Below are positions 45,178 to 53,843 of a DNA stretch of 64,000 bases, piece after piece. The first letter of the stretch is position 1, and each line of letters begins with the position of its first letter. Below the pieces are notes generated by a model, which was not told the DNA's origin, ran no database searches, and saw nothing but the letters and a program-made list of their open reading frames with translations. The stretch lies in assembly GCF_900167445.1 (NCBI RefSeq), contig NZ_FUZT01000003.1, forward strand, positions 1 through 64,000, given 5' to 3'. Source of the DNA: Maledivibacter halophilus. GTDB taxonomy: Bacteria > Bacillota > Clostridia > Peptostreptococcales > Caminicellaceae. A program made the position numbers and the translations under genes.

Positions 45178-45203
45178 TGATAATAATATTTTAATTATTA
45201 TCA
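45178..45203. promoter_or_regulatory. Inverted repeat resembling a Fur/Zur-type operator before the binding-protein gene
   Basis: TGATAATAAT and its exact complement ATTATTATCA are separated by six A/T bases, 50-75 bp upstream of the binding-protein ATG. The arms resemble TGATAAT/ATTATCA half-sites of Fur-family operators, although the spacing is wider than the canonical 7-1-7. In AT-rich DNA this alone is modest evidence. Confidence 0.45.
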
Positions 45204-45260
45204 GTATTACGTAATCAAAATGTTTATTACTTTTTATTAATATTTATTAGTATATATCAC

Positions 45261-45370
45261 CGCCTTCTTTTTCTTGGATCAAATTTTCCAGGAGCTCTTG
45301 TCCCCATCCATACAAAGAACCAACTCATCTTTTGGCTCTTCTTCTTTGGTTTCCTCTTCATCCATTTTGC
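45261..45370 (-). pseudogene. Remnant of a second substrate-binding protein gene
   Basis: The minus strand encodes EEPKDELVL and, after a frame slip, MGTRAPGKFDPRKR. These match KDELVISMGARITHEFDPKK in the intact binding protein (43470-45128). An acidic linker (DEEETKEEE) precedes, as in the intact gene. Stops interrupt the frame and nothing of the remaining 480 residues is left. Together with the duplicated ATPases alongside, this marks a duplicated importer locus that has largely decayed. Confidence 0.7.
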
Positions 45371-45412
45371 TTTTTATATTTAAGCTATATTTAGCAGCTA
45401 ACCCCATGAAAT

Positions 45413-45431
45413 AATAATGATTATCATTATG
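45413..45431. promoter_or_regulatory. Fur-box-like palindrome
   Basis: AATAATGATTATCATTATG is a 9-1-9 palindrome except for its outermost bases and matches the classical 19-bp Fur consensus at all but the ends and centre. It lies upstream of the decayed binding-protein gene, between it and the second ATPase pair. It probably regulated the ancestral copy and may still act on the plus-strand genes. Confidence 0.6.
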
Positions 45432-45645
45432 AATTAGCTATTGCTAATGGTAACAGATTACCTCCCACAAATCAATACTATGGAAACAAACTTCATAATT
45501 CTTCATAATTTCCATACCTATAATATTACAGGCTCACTTTCAAAAATCATGTTCATTTATTAATTGAAGTTAGAAACATACCACTATCCAAGCCAATGCA
45601 ACTTATACAGCATACATTTACTCAATATTATAATAAAACAAATAA

Positions 45646-45827
45646 GAAAAGACTTTAGAAATAGGCTTAGATGAGATTATTAATAATACCCTTGATTATT
45701 TAGATTTATCAAAGCAATAGGTGTAACAAAATCATTAGTTAGTAAGATAAATATAGTCTTGCTTAAAGTTGATAAGGAAATATATGAGATGTATAATAAA
45801 ATAATAATGAATAGAGGTGCAAAATGA
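45646..45827 (+). pseudogene. Frameshifted remnant of an unknown gene coupled to the second ATPase pair
   Basis: EKTLEIGLDEIINNTLDYLD continues LSK and, after a frame slip near 45715, AIGVTKSLVSKINIVLLKVD down to NRGAK and a stop. The stop overlaps the ATG of the ATPase gene (ATGA), the usual layout of coupled operon genes. The family is not recognised; the middle could be a helix-turn-helix. The remaining 45129-45823 gap holds no intact gene. Confidence 0.4.
45769..45797 (+). promoter_or_regulatory. Candidate promoter of the second ATPase pair
   Basis: TTGATA, a 17-bp spacer and TATAAT, 27 bp before the ATG. The spacing and -10 are near ideal, but the sequence lies inside a decayed coding frame, so it may be fortuitous. 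Confidence 0.45.
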
Positions 45828-46624
45828 AAAAAGACAAACAAATATTAAGTGTAAAAAATTTAAACATATCTTTCACACAATATTATAAAGGCCTTAGAGC
45901 TAAACGTGTAAATCCCATTAAATCATTAAGCGTAACAATTAATGCGGGAGAAATAATGGCTGTAATAGGGGCAAGCGGGTCAGGTAAAAGTTTACTGGCA
46001 CATGCTATCTTAGGTATATTACCTAATAATGCAACCTGTGGCGGGGATATTATTTACTGTGGAGAACCATTGACAGAAGAAAGAAAGATTCAATTAAGGG
46101 GTAAAGAAATTTCTTTTATACCACAATCGGTAAATTATTTAGATCCATTAATGCGAGTATCTGAACAAGTAAAGATAGGCTTACCCAAAAAAGAAGCGGA
46201 TAAAAAACAAAAAGAATTATTCCTCCGATATGGGCTTAAGGAAAAGGATGGAGCTTTATACCCCTTTCAGCTATCAGGGGGGATGCTGCGTCGTGTTCTT
46301 TTCGCCACAAGCGTGAGAGATAACATAAAACTTGTGATAGCTGATGAGCCAACACCCGGAATTCATCCTGAGGCATTAAGTGCTATGCTCAATCAATTAA
46401 GAACATTCGCTGATGATGGAGCTGCGGTTATGTTGATTACCCACGATATTGTTTCAGCCCTTACCGTTTGTGACAGAGTAACAGTATTAAAGGACGGCCA
46501 AACAATTGAGACAACCATGGCTGAAAATTTTTCTTTGGATGGCAGAAATCTAAAGCATGAATACAGCCGTGCCCTTTGGAATGCTTTGCCTCAGAATAGC
46601 TTTTCTATCTATAAGGAGGTGTAA
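45824..46624 (+). CDS. ABC importer ATPase, long subunit, copy 2
   Basis: 266-residue paralogue of the protein of 40789-41586. Walker A GASGSGKS, Q-loop FIPQSVNYLDPL, signature LSGGMLRRV, Walker B LVIADEPTPGIHPE and H-loop LITHDIV are all intact. An AGAGGTG site precedes the ATG. No permease or intact binding protein accompanies this copy. It must either serve the permeases encoded at 41598-43402 or be left over from a duplicated importer. Reading frames are clean, so it is probably still expressed. Confidence 0.9.
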   Translation: MKKDKQILSVKNLNISFTQYYKGLRAKRVNPIKSLSVTINAGEIMAVIGASGSGKSLLAHAILGILPNNATCGGDIIYCGEPLTEERKIQLRGKEISFIPQSVNYLDPLMRVSEQVKIGLPKKEADKKQKELFLRYGLKEKDGALYPFQLSGGMLRRVLFATSVRDNIKLVIADEPTPGIHPEALSAMLNQLRTFADDGAAVMLITHDIVSALTVCDRVTVLKDGQTIETTMAENFSLDGRNLKHEYSRALWNALPQNSFSIYKEV

Positions 46625-46626
46625 AC

Positions 46627-47271
46627 TTGGCTTTAAAAGGTTATAATTTAGGCTTTTATTATAATAAAAATCAGTGGTTGTTTCGTCATCTTAATATAGA
46701 ACTTTTTTATGGAGAAATATTAGGGATATCAGGCTGCAGCGGCAGTGGAAAAACAAGCTTATCTAAAATACTATCAAATTATCTTAAACCAGTGGAGGGG
46801 TTTGTAGAGATAGATGAAAAGCCCTTTACAAAAAAAGAAGTTCAACCTGTACAACTTATCTATCAGCATCCTGAGAAGGCAATTAATCCTAAATGGAAGA
46901 TGAAGGATGTTCTGGAAGAAAGCTATGATCCAGACGATACTATTTTAGAACGATTTGGAATAAGGAAAGAATGGTTATCAAGATTTCCTATTGAGCTTTC
47001 AGGAGGGGAGCTTCAGCGTTTTTGCATTGTAAGAGCATTGCATCCTAACACAAAGTATATAATAGCCGATGAGATGACCACAATGCTTGATGCTGTTACT
47101 CAAACAGTCATATGGAGAGAACTCTTAGATGTTTGCAGAGAACGTAAAATAGGTCTTGCAATTATTAGCCATGAAGCTGCTTTACTTTCAAGATTATGCG
47201 ATAGAATTATTTCTCTAAATCAAAGGAAATCATATTATTCAATTGAAAATAGGATTAAAAACATTGTATAG
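46627..47271 (+). CDS. ABC importer ATPase, short subunit, copy 2
   Basis: 214-residue paralogue of the protein of 40145-40792. Walker A GCSGSGKTS, Q-loop IYQHPEKA, signature LSGGELQRF, Walker B YIIADE, H-loop IISHEAA. TTG start at 46627, after GGAGGTG that lies in the end of the preceding gene; the two genes are 2 bp apart. Both copies share the short form without an oligopeptide-binding extension. Confidence 0.9.
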   Translation: MALKGYNLGFYYNKNQWLFRHLNIELFYGEILGISGCSGSGKTSLSKILSNYLKPVEGFVEIDEKPFTKKEVQPVQLIYQHPEKAINPKWKMKDVLEESYDPDDTILERFGIRKEWLSRFPIELSGGELQRFCIVRALHPNTKYIIADEMTTMLDAVTQTVIWRELLDVCRERKIGLAIISHEAALLSRLCDRIISLNQRKSYYSIENRIKNIV

Positions 47272-47344
47272 CTGCTAATAACAGCATATTACTAGAAGGC
47301 TAGTGAAAAACTAGTTGCGCGTAAATTTAGATTTTAAATATAAA

Positions 47345-47390
47345 AAGGAGATAAATTTTTGGTAAATCACAACCCCAAATTTATCTCTTC
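47345..47390. terminator. Terminator between convergent ATPase and kinase genes
   Basis: GAGATAAATTTTTGG and CCAAATTTATCTC form a long stem with a small bulge, followed by TTCGATTTTT on the plus strand. It sits between the converging ATPase (stop 47271) and kinase (stop 47412) genes and probably serves the plus strand mainly. Confidence 0.65.
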
Positions 47391-47411
47391 GATTTTTCTG
47401 TATTCCTATTG

Positions 47412-48473
47412 CTATCCTTTGTTTTGTATAGGAAATTTAATAATTGATTTATAGCATCTATTATCAGAACGAGTTAAAAACTCTCCTTTATGAAGCTCCA
47501 TAATTTTTTTACAGTTCATCAAGCCTATCCCCGTACTGTTTACTGTATATAAGCTGTTCTTAGGATTGACCCCATTAGAAATAACAATTTGTAAAAAATC
47601 CTTTTCAACTATAACTGTTACTGTGACAGTAGTACAATGATCTCCATAACGAATGATATTTGTAAAAATATTGTCAAATAGTCTTTCAATCAATCTAATG
47701 TCATATACAAGAGCATATTTATAGGGTTTGAAAGAAATTGTATAAGTAAAACCATTATCTTCTAATATATCTAAACGTTGATTAATTATCGATATAAGAT
47801 TTTGTGTTGAGTTACATCTAAGCAGAGCTGTAATATCTGTCTTTTCTCCTTCAAGATAGAAATATTCAAAGGCTGAATTGACAAGATCATTGAGCTGTAG
47901 TCCCCGATTTAAGCAAAGCTTGGTATATTTCATTCGTTTATCATTATCTTCAAGTCCATTATCAGATAAAATCTCCAAGTAACCAATTAAACTTGTTAGC
48001 GGTGTTCTTAAATCATGAGATATGGAAGCTAATAAAGAATTTTGTGCATTCCTTCGATGATCTTCTATCATTTGCTTTTTTGCAAGCTCTTGTCTCAATT
48101 CATTAATATGTAAGCTAAGATGTGCTAATTCATCATCTCCCTCAATTAAAATATCTTTTTCTATATCCCCTCCTTTTATATTGTAAATACAATTAATGAT
48201 ATATTCTAAATATGATAAACGTTTTTTTATAAAGATACTTATAAGACCTATATAAAGAAAAAAACAAAGAATCATATTTAAAATCAAACAAAAATCCTTT
48301 AACCTATAAAGGTTATATGTATAACTTAGGTTCAATAAAAAATGGTCAATATACCAAAATGATAATTTATATAAAAAGAAGAAAGGCGCTACTAATAAAG
48401 GGAGAAATTTAAGAGAAAGCAACAAAAACTGCTTAATGATTTTTTTATATTGTTTATTTTTAATACACAACAT
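47412..48473 (-). CDS. Sensor histidine kinase of the two-component pair
   Basis: 353 residues with two N-terminal spans (about 15-35 and 62-82) and almost no extracellular domain, so it may sense within the membrane. A HAMP-like linker precedes HisKA with the phospho-histidine in LASISHDLRTPLTSL (about 152). The ATPase domain has the N box FDNIFTNIIRYGD, a degenerate G1 and STGIGLMNCKKIMELH. The ATG at 48473 lies within the last codons of the response-regulator gene, a 14-bp overlap. An upstream in-frame ATG would add 45 residues that overlap the regulator and look artefactual. It adjoins the ABC ATPase genes, perhaps as their regulator. Confidence 0.88.
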   Translation of the reverse strand: MLCIKNKQYKKIIKQFLLLSLKFLPLLVAPFFFLYKLSFWYIDHFLLNLSYTYNLYRLKDFCLILNMILCFFLYIGLISIFIKKRLSYLEYIINCIYNIKGGDIEKDILIEGDDELAHLSLHINELRQELAKKQMIEDHRRNAQNSLLASISHDLRTPLTSLIGYLEILSDNGLEDNDKRMKYTKLCLNRGLQLNDLVNSAFEYFYLEGEKTDITALLRCNSTQNLISIINQRLDILEDNGFTYTISFKPYKYALVYDIRLIERLFDNIFTNIIRYGDHCTTVTVTVIVEKDFLQIVISNGVNPKNSLYTVNSTGIGLMNCKKIMELHKGEFLTRSDNRCYKSIIKFPIQNKG

Positions 48474-49134
48474 AACCTTTTCCCCATACAGTATGAATAT
48501 ATTCAAATTCTGAATCAATAGCTTGTAGCTTCTTTCGTATATTTTTAATGTGGACCACCACAGTATTATTTGAAGACAGTATAAACTTTTCTCCCCATAC
48601 ATTTTCAAAAATTTCCTTCACACTAACACTGTTCCCCCTATTGCTAATGAGGTAGAATAATATCTTGTATTCAATATCAGTAAGTCCAACTTTAATGTTA
48701 TTTACAGTAACTTTATTTATGTTTTTATCAATAAAAAGATTATGGATGCGTATTCCTGATAATTGTCTATTAGCATTTTCTCGTCTTGACAACGCAAACA
48801 CCCTTGCAAGTAATTCTTTAGACGAAAAAGGCTTTATCATATAATCATCGCCACCACATAATAAGCCTTTAACCATATCATCTTCACTTGATTTCGCAGT
48901 TAGAAACAGTATCGGAACCATGGAAACTTCCCTTATTTTTTCACATAAAGAAAACCCATCTTCGTCTTCCATCATAACATCTAAAATTATGACAGAGAAG
49001 TGGTTATTTTTAAAATACTTCAGTGCTTCATTCGAATTTATAGCTTTATACACAAGATACCCTTTTTTAGAAAGATGATAATCTAAAATATCTAATATTT
49101 CTGAATTATCATCAACAATTAGTATGGATTGCAT
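48460..49134 (-). CDS. OmpR/PhoB family response regulator
   Basis: 224 residues. The receiver domain has the acidic pair in LIVDDNSEI, the phospho-aspartate in VIILDVMMEDEDGF (about 52), the threonine in LFLTAKSSEDD and the lysine in YMIKPFSSKEL. The C-terminal winged helix ends with the VHIKNIRKKL recognition helix and GKGYVVY. A GGGGGG-type site precedes the ATG. Overlaps the kinase gene. Confidence 0.93.
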   Translation of the reverse strand: MQSILIVDDNSEILDILDYHLSKKGYLVYKAINSNEALKYFKNNHFSVIILDVMMEDEDGFSLCEKIREVSMVPILFLTAKSSEDDMVKGLLCGGDDYMIKPFSSKELLARVFALSRRENANRQLSGIRIHNLFIDKNINKVTVNNIKVGLTDIEYKILFYLISNRGNSVSVKEIFENVWGEKFILSSNNTVVVHIKNIRKKLQAIDSEFEYIHTVWGKGYVVY

Positions 49135-49383
49135 AGTTCCCCCCCTTTTTGAAGGTTTAAGCTAATGTAGTATATTATTGTCTATGTATAAAATGTAATT
49201 AAAAATGATTTTCAATATTATCTTACATTAGTCTTGTCATAATTGCAAGACACTAGTTATGGAGGTTACTGTCCAGTAATAGTTAGCAATTTTTTGAGAA
49301 TATAAAATATCTTGTGTAAATGAACGATGTATTAAAAATTCATATGTGAATAATTATTAATTGAATATACATAGGGTGCCCCG

Positions 49384-49632
49384 TAGAGCAAAATGGGGGA
49401 CTGATAAGTTCCCCTTATTTTTTTAGTATTTATAGCTTATATAATTTCTACTATCACCAAAATTATTTCCATTAGAATCATTCTTATTATAACCTAAATG
49501 GTGCTCAAGCTCTGCTTCTAAAGCTTGTTACATTGTTTCTCTAAATATTACCTTGACAGCTTCTTTTACTTCATCTACTGTTTGACATTTCTGTGCTAAC
49601 TTTTTTATCGTTAAATTATTAAAGTTTTGCAT
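49384..49632 (-). mobile_element. IS256-family deletion derivative
   Basis: On the minus strand MQNFNNLTIKKLAQKCQTVD is the N-terminus of an IS256 transposase, with AGAGGAG before the ATG. A TAA replaces a codon at position 35, the frame resumes QALEAELEHHLGYNKNDSNG, and after FGDSRN the sequence jumps directly to the element's right end (NYISYKY, stop, hairpin with GGGGAACTTATCAGTCCCC, GCTCTA). The right end is shared with 39755-39815. About 300 codons are missing, and the left end appears lost because the radical SAM gene ends 25 bp upstream. Inactive. The rest of 49135-49383 shows no gene. Confidence 0.8.
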
Positions 49633-49656
49633 AAATAATTATCTCCTCTTCTTTTA

Positions 49657-51000
49657 TTATTTTTCTGATGATTTCCATAACTTTTCTGCTGTTATAGCCC
49701 ATTTTTTCGATACATCCTGGCATTTATCAGTTAATTCATCGACAGACTCTTTATCGATAGGTTGGGTAGAATGGGCCTTTGCCATATGTACCATTTCTTT
49801 TAACTTATTAGGATTATCCAATAATGGACAGGGTCTTAGATGGTTATCGTTAAAGGGCTGATTTTTCTGATATTCCATAAACAAAGGAGATTTTAGGGCT
49901 TCTATTAAACTTACATCCTTTATATTTAAATTAGAATAATGAATGAATGCACAGGGTTCTACATCTCCATTTGCATTAATATGTAAATAATTTTTGCCAC
50001 CTGCAATACAGCCGTTAACATATTTTCCATCATTCCAAAAATCCATAAGGAATATTGGTTTTTCTGATCTACTCTTTGTAACTTGTCTATACATATACTC
50101 TCTTTGCTCCGAATTTGCAATCAAATCTAAAACTGCGCCTTTTCCTATTGGTATATATGTAAAATACCAGCCAAACATACATCCCTTTTCTATCATAAAA
50201 TCCAAATAATCATCTGACCCAACAGTTTTTGTGTTTTTGCTATGGTAACAAGTTGAAAAACCAAAACCTACTCCATATTTCTTTAAGATATCCATAGCTT
50301 TCATTACCTTTTGATAGGTTCCTTTTCCACGCCTCATATCTGTTTCTTCTTCATAGCCTTCAATACTAATAGCCATTAGAAAATTCCCGACTTTTTGTAA
50401 CTCCATGGCAAATTCTTCATCAATTAATGTTCCATTGGTAAAGGCTAAAAACATACAGTCATTATGCTTCTGAGCTATCTTTATGAGATCTTTTCTCCGC
50501 ACCAAAGGCTCTCCTCCAGAATAAAGATACATATATATTCCAAGTTCTTTTCCCTCACTAATAATTCTATCCAATAACTCATTGCTCATTAAATCAGCTT
50601 TATCATATTCTGCCGCCCAACATCCTTTACACTTTAAATTACAAGCTGAAGTGGGGTCCATTAATATAGCCCAAGGAATATTACAATTATATTTCTTTTT
50701 CGCTTTTTCAGATATTTGTGATGCCACAATATTTGAATTTATAAAGAAATTTATTAAAGTTTTTTCCTTTACCTTTGGTGCTAATTCATCAAAACCTCTT
50801 TTTATAATTTTAAATGTATTATTTTCTGGATTTTCCACACCTCTGCGAAGCCCTTCGATAATTTTTTTGTGATATTCCTTTACTGCGAGTTTATCTGCCC
50901 AATTCAATATTTTAGGTATATTTTTTATAGGATCTTTATCAATATAGCTTATACCTTCTTTAACAATGCTGGCTCCTATTATTTTCTTTGCAGTAAGCAT
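49657..51000 (-). CDS. Radical SAM/SPASM-type protein, function unknown
   Basis: 447 residues. The AdoMet-binding cluster motif is DPTSACNLKCKGCWA (CxxxCxxC at about 119-126), followed by GGEPLVRR and a TIM-barrel pattern (FLAFTNGTLID, FGFSTCYHS). The C-terminal part has cysteines in NGCIAGGKNYLH, VEPCAFIHYS and LRPCPLLDN, consistent with an auxiliary cluster. The N-terminal 100 residues are helical and not recognised. Proteins like this are found near TetR regulators in clostridia without known product. GGGGG precedes the ATG. The TetR gene just upstream, 79 bp away, probably controls it. Confidence 0.85.
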   Translation of the reverse strand: MLTAKKIIGASIVKEGISYIDKDPIKNIPKILNWADKLAVKEYHKKIIEGLRRGVENPENNTFKIIKRGFDELAPKVKEKTLINFFINSNIVASQISEKAKKKYNCNIPWAILMDPTSACNLKCKGCWAAEYDKADLMSNELLDRIISEGKELGIYMYLYSGGEPLVRRKDLIKIAQKHNDCMFLAFTNGTLIDEEFAMELQKVGNFLMAISIEGYEEETDMRRGKGTYQKVMKAMDILKKYGVGFGFSTCYHSKNTKTVGSDDYLDFMIEKGCMFGWYFTYIPIGKGAVLDLIANSEQREYMYRQVTKSRSEKPIFLMDFWNDGKYVNGCIAGGKNYLHINANGDVEPCAFIHYSNLNIKDVSLIEALKSPLFMEYQKNQPFNDNHLRPCPLLDNPNKLKEMVHMAKAHSTQPIDKESVDELTDKCQDVSKKWAITAEKLWKSSEK

Positions 51001-51079
51001 ATTAATCCCCCTTTAATATTATAATTTTATGAACATTAATGTTTTTTTAGACAATAGTGTCATTAAAAAATTAAAAAAA

Positions 51080-51670
51080 TTATACCTTTAATCCATCTAT
51101 AATTATATATATATTTTTTAGATGCTCTTCTATTGTAATATTGTCATAAAAACATGTTTGGAGTAAACAAACCTCTATTAACGCATATAAAACAAAAGAC
51201 ATACTTTCTACATTAATTGTCTTGATCTCTTTATCTTGTATCCCATCTTTCAAAACATTTTTAAAAGTATTTTGAATTTTACTGGTGTATTGATTCATTG
51301 TTTCTACCATTCTATTATTTTCTCTTTTAAATAGAAGCCATAAATCAATTAACATTAAAATTATATTATTACTTTTATATTCTATGACAATCAAGTTAAC
51401 AATTTTCTTTATTTTCTCTATATGAGACAATTTATTGTCTTCCAAAATAGTTTTATAGTCTTCTTCTGAAACTTCAATAATATAGTCAATGGCGTATTGA
51501 AATATTTCATCTTTATTTTTAAAGTATTTATAAAGTGTAGTACGTCCAAAATTGCATTCCCTTGCAATATCTGAGAATTTTGTATAATGATATCCCTGGG
51601 CCACAAATATTTTTAATGCTTTTTCTGTAATCTCTTCTTTCTTTTTTTCATAATCTACAATTTTAGGCAT
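51080..51670 (-). CDS. TetR family transcriptional regulator
   Basis: 196 residues. The N-terminal helix-turn-helix is TEKALKIFVAQGYHYTKFSD to GRTTLYKYFKNKDEIFQYAI, with the usual tyrosine-rich third helix. The C-terminal domain is helical and ligand-binding. The ATG at 51670 follows AAAGGAG by seven bases; an in-frame ATG seven codons earlier has none. It probably represses the adjacent radical SAM gene, which it precedes on the same strand. Confidence 0.92.
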   Translation of the reverse strand: MPKIVDYEKKKEEITEKALKIFVAQGYHYTKFSDIARECNFGRTTLYKYFKNKDEIFQYAIDYIIEVSEEDYKTILEDNKLSHIEKIKKIVNLIVIEYKSNNIILMLIDLWLLFKRENNRMVETMNQYTSKIQNTFKNVLKDGIQDKEIKTINVESMSFVLYALIEVCLLQTCFYDNITIEEHLKNIYIIIDGLKV

Positions 51671-51885
51671 ATTCAGCTCCTTTCTTTTCATATTATATCA
51701 TATAAATATTAACTTTTTAATATTCTTGTCATAATATGTAATTACACAATTCAATAAATTGGAAAACATGTAATAAATCTGGATTTTTCATGGGCTTATT
51801 ATAAGTATATGCCAATATCATGGTTTTAAAAGAAATTTTGAAAAGGGTATAAGAAGCATTTTATATAATATTTTTTTCATAGAAT

Positions 51886-51939
51886 GAAAAAACAAAAAAT
51901 GGTTATAGATACTCATAAAGGGAGTATTCCAATAACCAC
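51886..51939 (-). terminator. Intrinsic terminator of the dga operon
   Basis: On the minus strand TGGTTAT...AATACTC pairs with GAGTAT...ATAACCA around a seven-base loop, then TTTTTTGTTTTTT. It starts about 18 bp after the dgaF stop. Confidence 0.85.
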
Positions 51940-51956
51940 TTTGTTACAAATTAAAT

Positions 51957-52706
51957 CTAAACACATTTTTTTATTTCATTATATATATTTTCAACAATTT
52001 TTATCTCTGTTAATCCTGTTTCTTTATTAATTGCACTACTATAAATATGAGGTATTACCTTTGAACAACCAGCACCTATACAAACCTTTATTATTTCAGC
52101 AACATTATCTAAGCTTATACCACCAGTTGGCTCTATAATAGGCATTTCCACTCTAACACAAGCCTTCGCTACTTCTTTTAATTCTTCTATATGCTCCAAC
52201 CCACCCATATGATAATATTTAACAGATTGAACCCCTACTTCTTTTAACATCATAACTGCTGTATCAACATCGGCTTTAACTTCTGTCATATTGCAGCTTT
52301 GGGCACCAGTAGATATTTTAACCTTTCCAACTACCCCAGTTGGGCTTATTAAAGCATTTACGATTGTTTGTTTACATCCCTTTCCTTTCAGTAGCCCCAC
52401 AGTATAGCCAGCTGCTGAATATACTTGATTTACATGGCCTGGATCTAATTCTGATGCTATGTCAGCTACAATTGACCATTGTTTAGGATCACCATCCCCA
52501 AGCCCAATAGACAAAACAGGAACTTTTTCTAAGTATTTCTTGCCCATATTAATAGCATCTTCAACTGAATTAAATTTTTTAGATAGTATACCAATAACTG
52601 CATTACCATTCATAGTATCCACAACTTCTTTAGCATTATCTGGATCTTTAGCTAAAAAATTAACTGCAACCCTATCCTTATAAAAATTAAATCTATCTAA
52701 ATTCAT
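51957..52706 (-). CDS. dgaF: 2-dehydro-3-deoxy-6-phosphogluconate aldolase (DgaF-type)
   Basis: 249-residue KDGP aldolase of the DgaF family, distinct from Eda. It cleaves KDGP to pyruvate and glyceraldehyde-3-phosphate. It begins MNLDRFNFYKDRVAVNFLAK; family-like stretches are VLSIGLGDGDPKQW, NALISPTGVVGKVKISTGAQ and VKYYHMGGL, then IIEPTGGISLDN. The start is 2 bp after the dgaE stop, with GGAG inside the end of dgaE. It is the last gene of the dga operon and completes the pathway without a KDG kinase, because the PTS has already phosphorylated the sugar. Confidence 0.88.
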   Translation of the reverse strand: MNLDRFNFYKDRVAVNFLAKDPDNAKEVVDTMNGNAVIGILSKKFNSVEDAINMGKKYLEKVPVLSIGLGDGDPKQWSIVADIASELDPGHVNQVYSAAGYTVGLLKGKGCKQTIVNALISPTGVVGKVKISTGAQSCNMTEVKADVDTAVMMLKEVGVQSVKYYHMGGLEHIEELKEVAKACVRVEMPIIEPTGGISLDNVAEIIKVCIGAGCSKVIPHIYSSAINKETGLTEIKIVENIYNEIKKCV

Positions 52707-52708
52707 TT

Positions 52709-53830
52709 CTAATTCTCCTTTAATCTATCTATAGTTTTTAAAACGGTATTTAACAATAAAACTTCCTGCCCCTCTTTCAAAGGTCTAGGATCAAAATGTA
52801 TATATCCTAAATTTGAATAGTAATTTCTTGTATATACTGCTGGATTCTCACATTCTAGAGCATTTATAAGTTTTTTAGCATTAAAACCTAAAATATTTTC
52901 ATCAATTTTAAGCTTCAGTCTATATATTTCCCTACCAGCACTATCTTTTTCAATCTCAGCCCTTAGGCCTTCAATTTTATTGAATTCTTCTCTTAGCCAA
53001 TTAACTATTTTTAATTGTTCATCTATTAGACTTTTTAAATCTTTATTTTCATAAAGCTGTAAAGCCTTTAGCAAACCAATAATATTTTCCTTATTAACCT
53101 TCATTGCCCTTGCAATTCCAGCATATTGCCTTTTGCAAGCTGAAATCCACTTTCTCTTTCCTGTAATAAATCCTGAAGTAGGACCTTCTATAGCCTTAGC
53201 CCCACTATAAATAACCATATCTGCATTCATTTCTATATATTTTTTTAAGTCTTCTTCAGCAGCTGCATCCACTATAATAGGTAAATTGTTTCTATGTGCT
53301 ATCTCTATCATTTCTTCAAGAGAAACCATGCCTTTTTGTACTGCATGATGAGATTTAATATACATTAAAGCAGCAGTTTTTTCATTAATGCTTTCTTCAA
53401 TGTGCTCACACAAAACTTTATTTGCCTGCCCTACTTCTACAACATTTCCTCCCCCTAAGCTTATCATCTGAGGAATAGATGCACCAAAGTTTATAGAATG
53501 GCCTTTTTGTATAATGATTTCGTTTTTCATGCCTTGACTATTTGGTAATTTTTCAATAAGATTGAGTTTTCCCTTAGTTATAACTGCTGCTGTTGTTATT
53601 GCAATGCCGGCAGCAGCTCCTAAGGTTACACAGCTTCCCTGGGCCGATGTGAATTTTGATATGATTTCATCGGCTTTTTCTATTAATTCTTCCATAACAA
53701 CATAGCTTTTAGAAGCATAGTATACTGCCTTACCTACTCTATCATCTTGTGTTGAAACACCCAAAATTGTCATTTTACCACTTGCATTAATAACATCTCT
53801 TACTCCAATTTCTTTATAAACCTCCAACAT
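52709..53830 (-). CDS. dgaE: D-glucosaminate-6-phosphate ammonia-lyase (DgaE/SelA-like)
   Basis: 373-residue fold-type I PLP enzyme of the SelA/DgaE family. It converts D-glucosaminate-6-phosphate to KDGP plus ammonia. It begins VYKEIGVRDVINASGKMTIL, has TLGAAAGIAITTAA as cofactor-binding loop, IVDAAAEEDL with the PLP-pyridine aspartate, and VIYSGAKAIEGPTSGFI with the probable PLP lysine (about 215). The neighbouring PTS and aldolase genes fix the substrate more firmly than the sequence does; SelA itself would be longer. A GGGGGG site lies before the ATG. Confidence 0.88.
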   Translation of the reverse strand: MLEVYKEIGVRDVINASGKMTILGVSTQDDRVGKAVYYASKSYVVMEELIEKADEIISKFTSAQGSCVTLGAAAGIAITTAAVITKGKLNLIEKLPNSQGMKNEIIIQKGHSINFGASIPQMISLGGGNVVEVGQANKVLCEHIEESINEKTAALMYIKSHHAVQKGMVSLEEMIEIAHRNNLPIIVDAAAEEDLKKYIEMNADMVIYSGAKAIEGPTSGFITGKRKWISACKRQYAGIARAMKVNKENIIGLLKALQLYENKDLKSLIDEQLKIVNWLREEFNKIEGLRAEIEKDSAGREIYRLKLKIDENILGFNAKKLINALECENPAVYTRNYYSNLGYIHFDPRPLKEGQEVLLLNTVLKTIDRLKEN

Positions 53831-53843
53831 TCTTTCCCCCCAA

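Noticed and set aside
48474-48608. N-terminal extension of the kinase by 45 residues
   Set aside because: It would overlap the response-regulator gene in another frame; the internal ATG at 48473 sits in the usual overlapping position.
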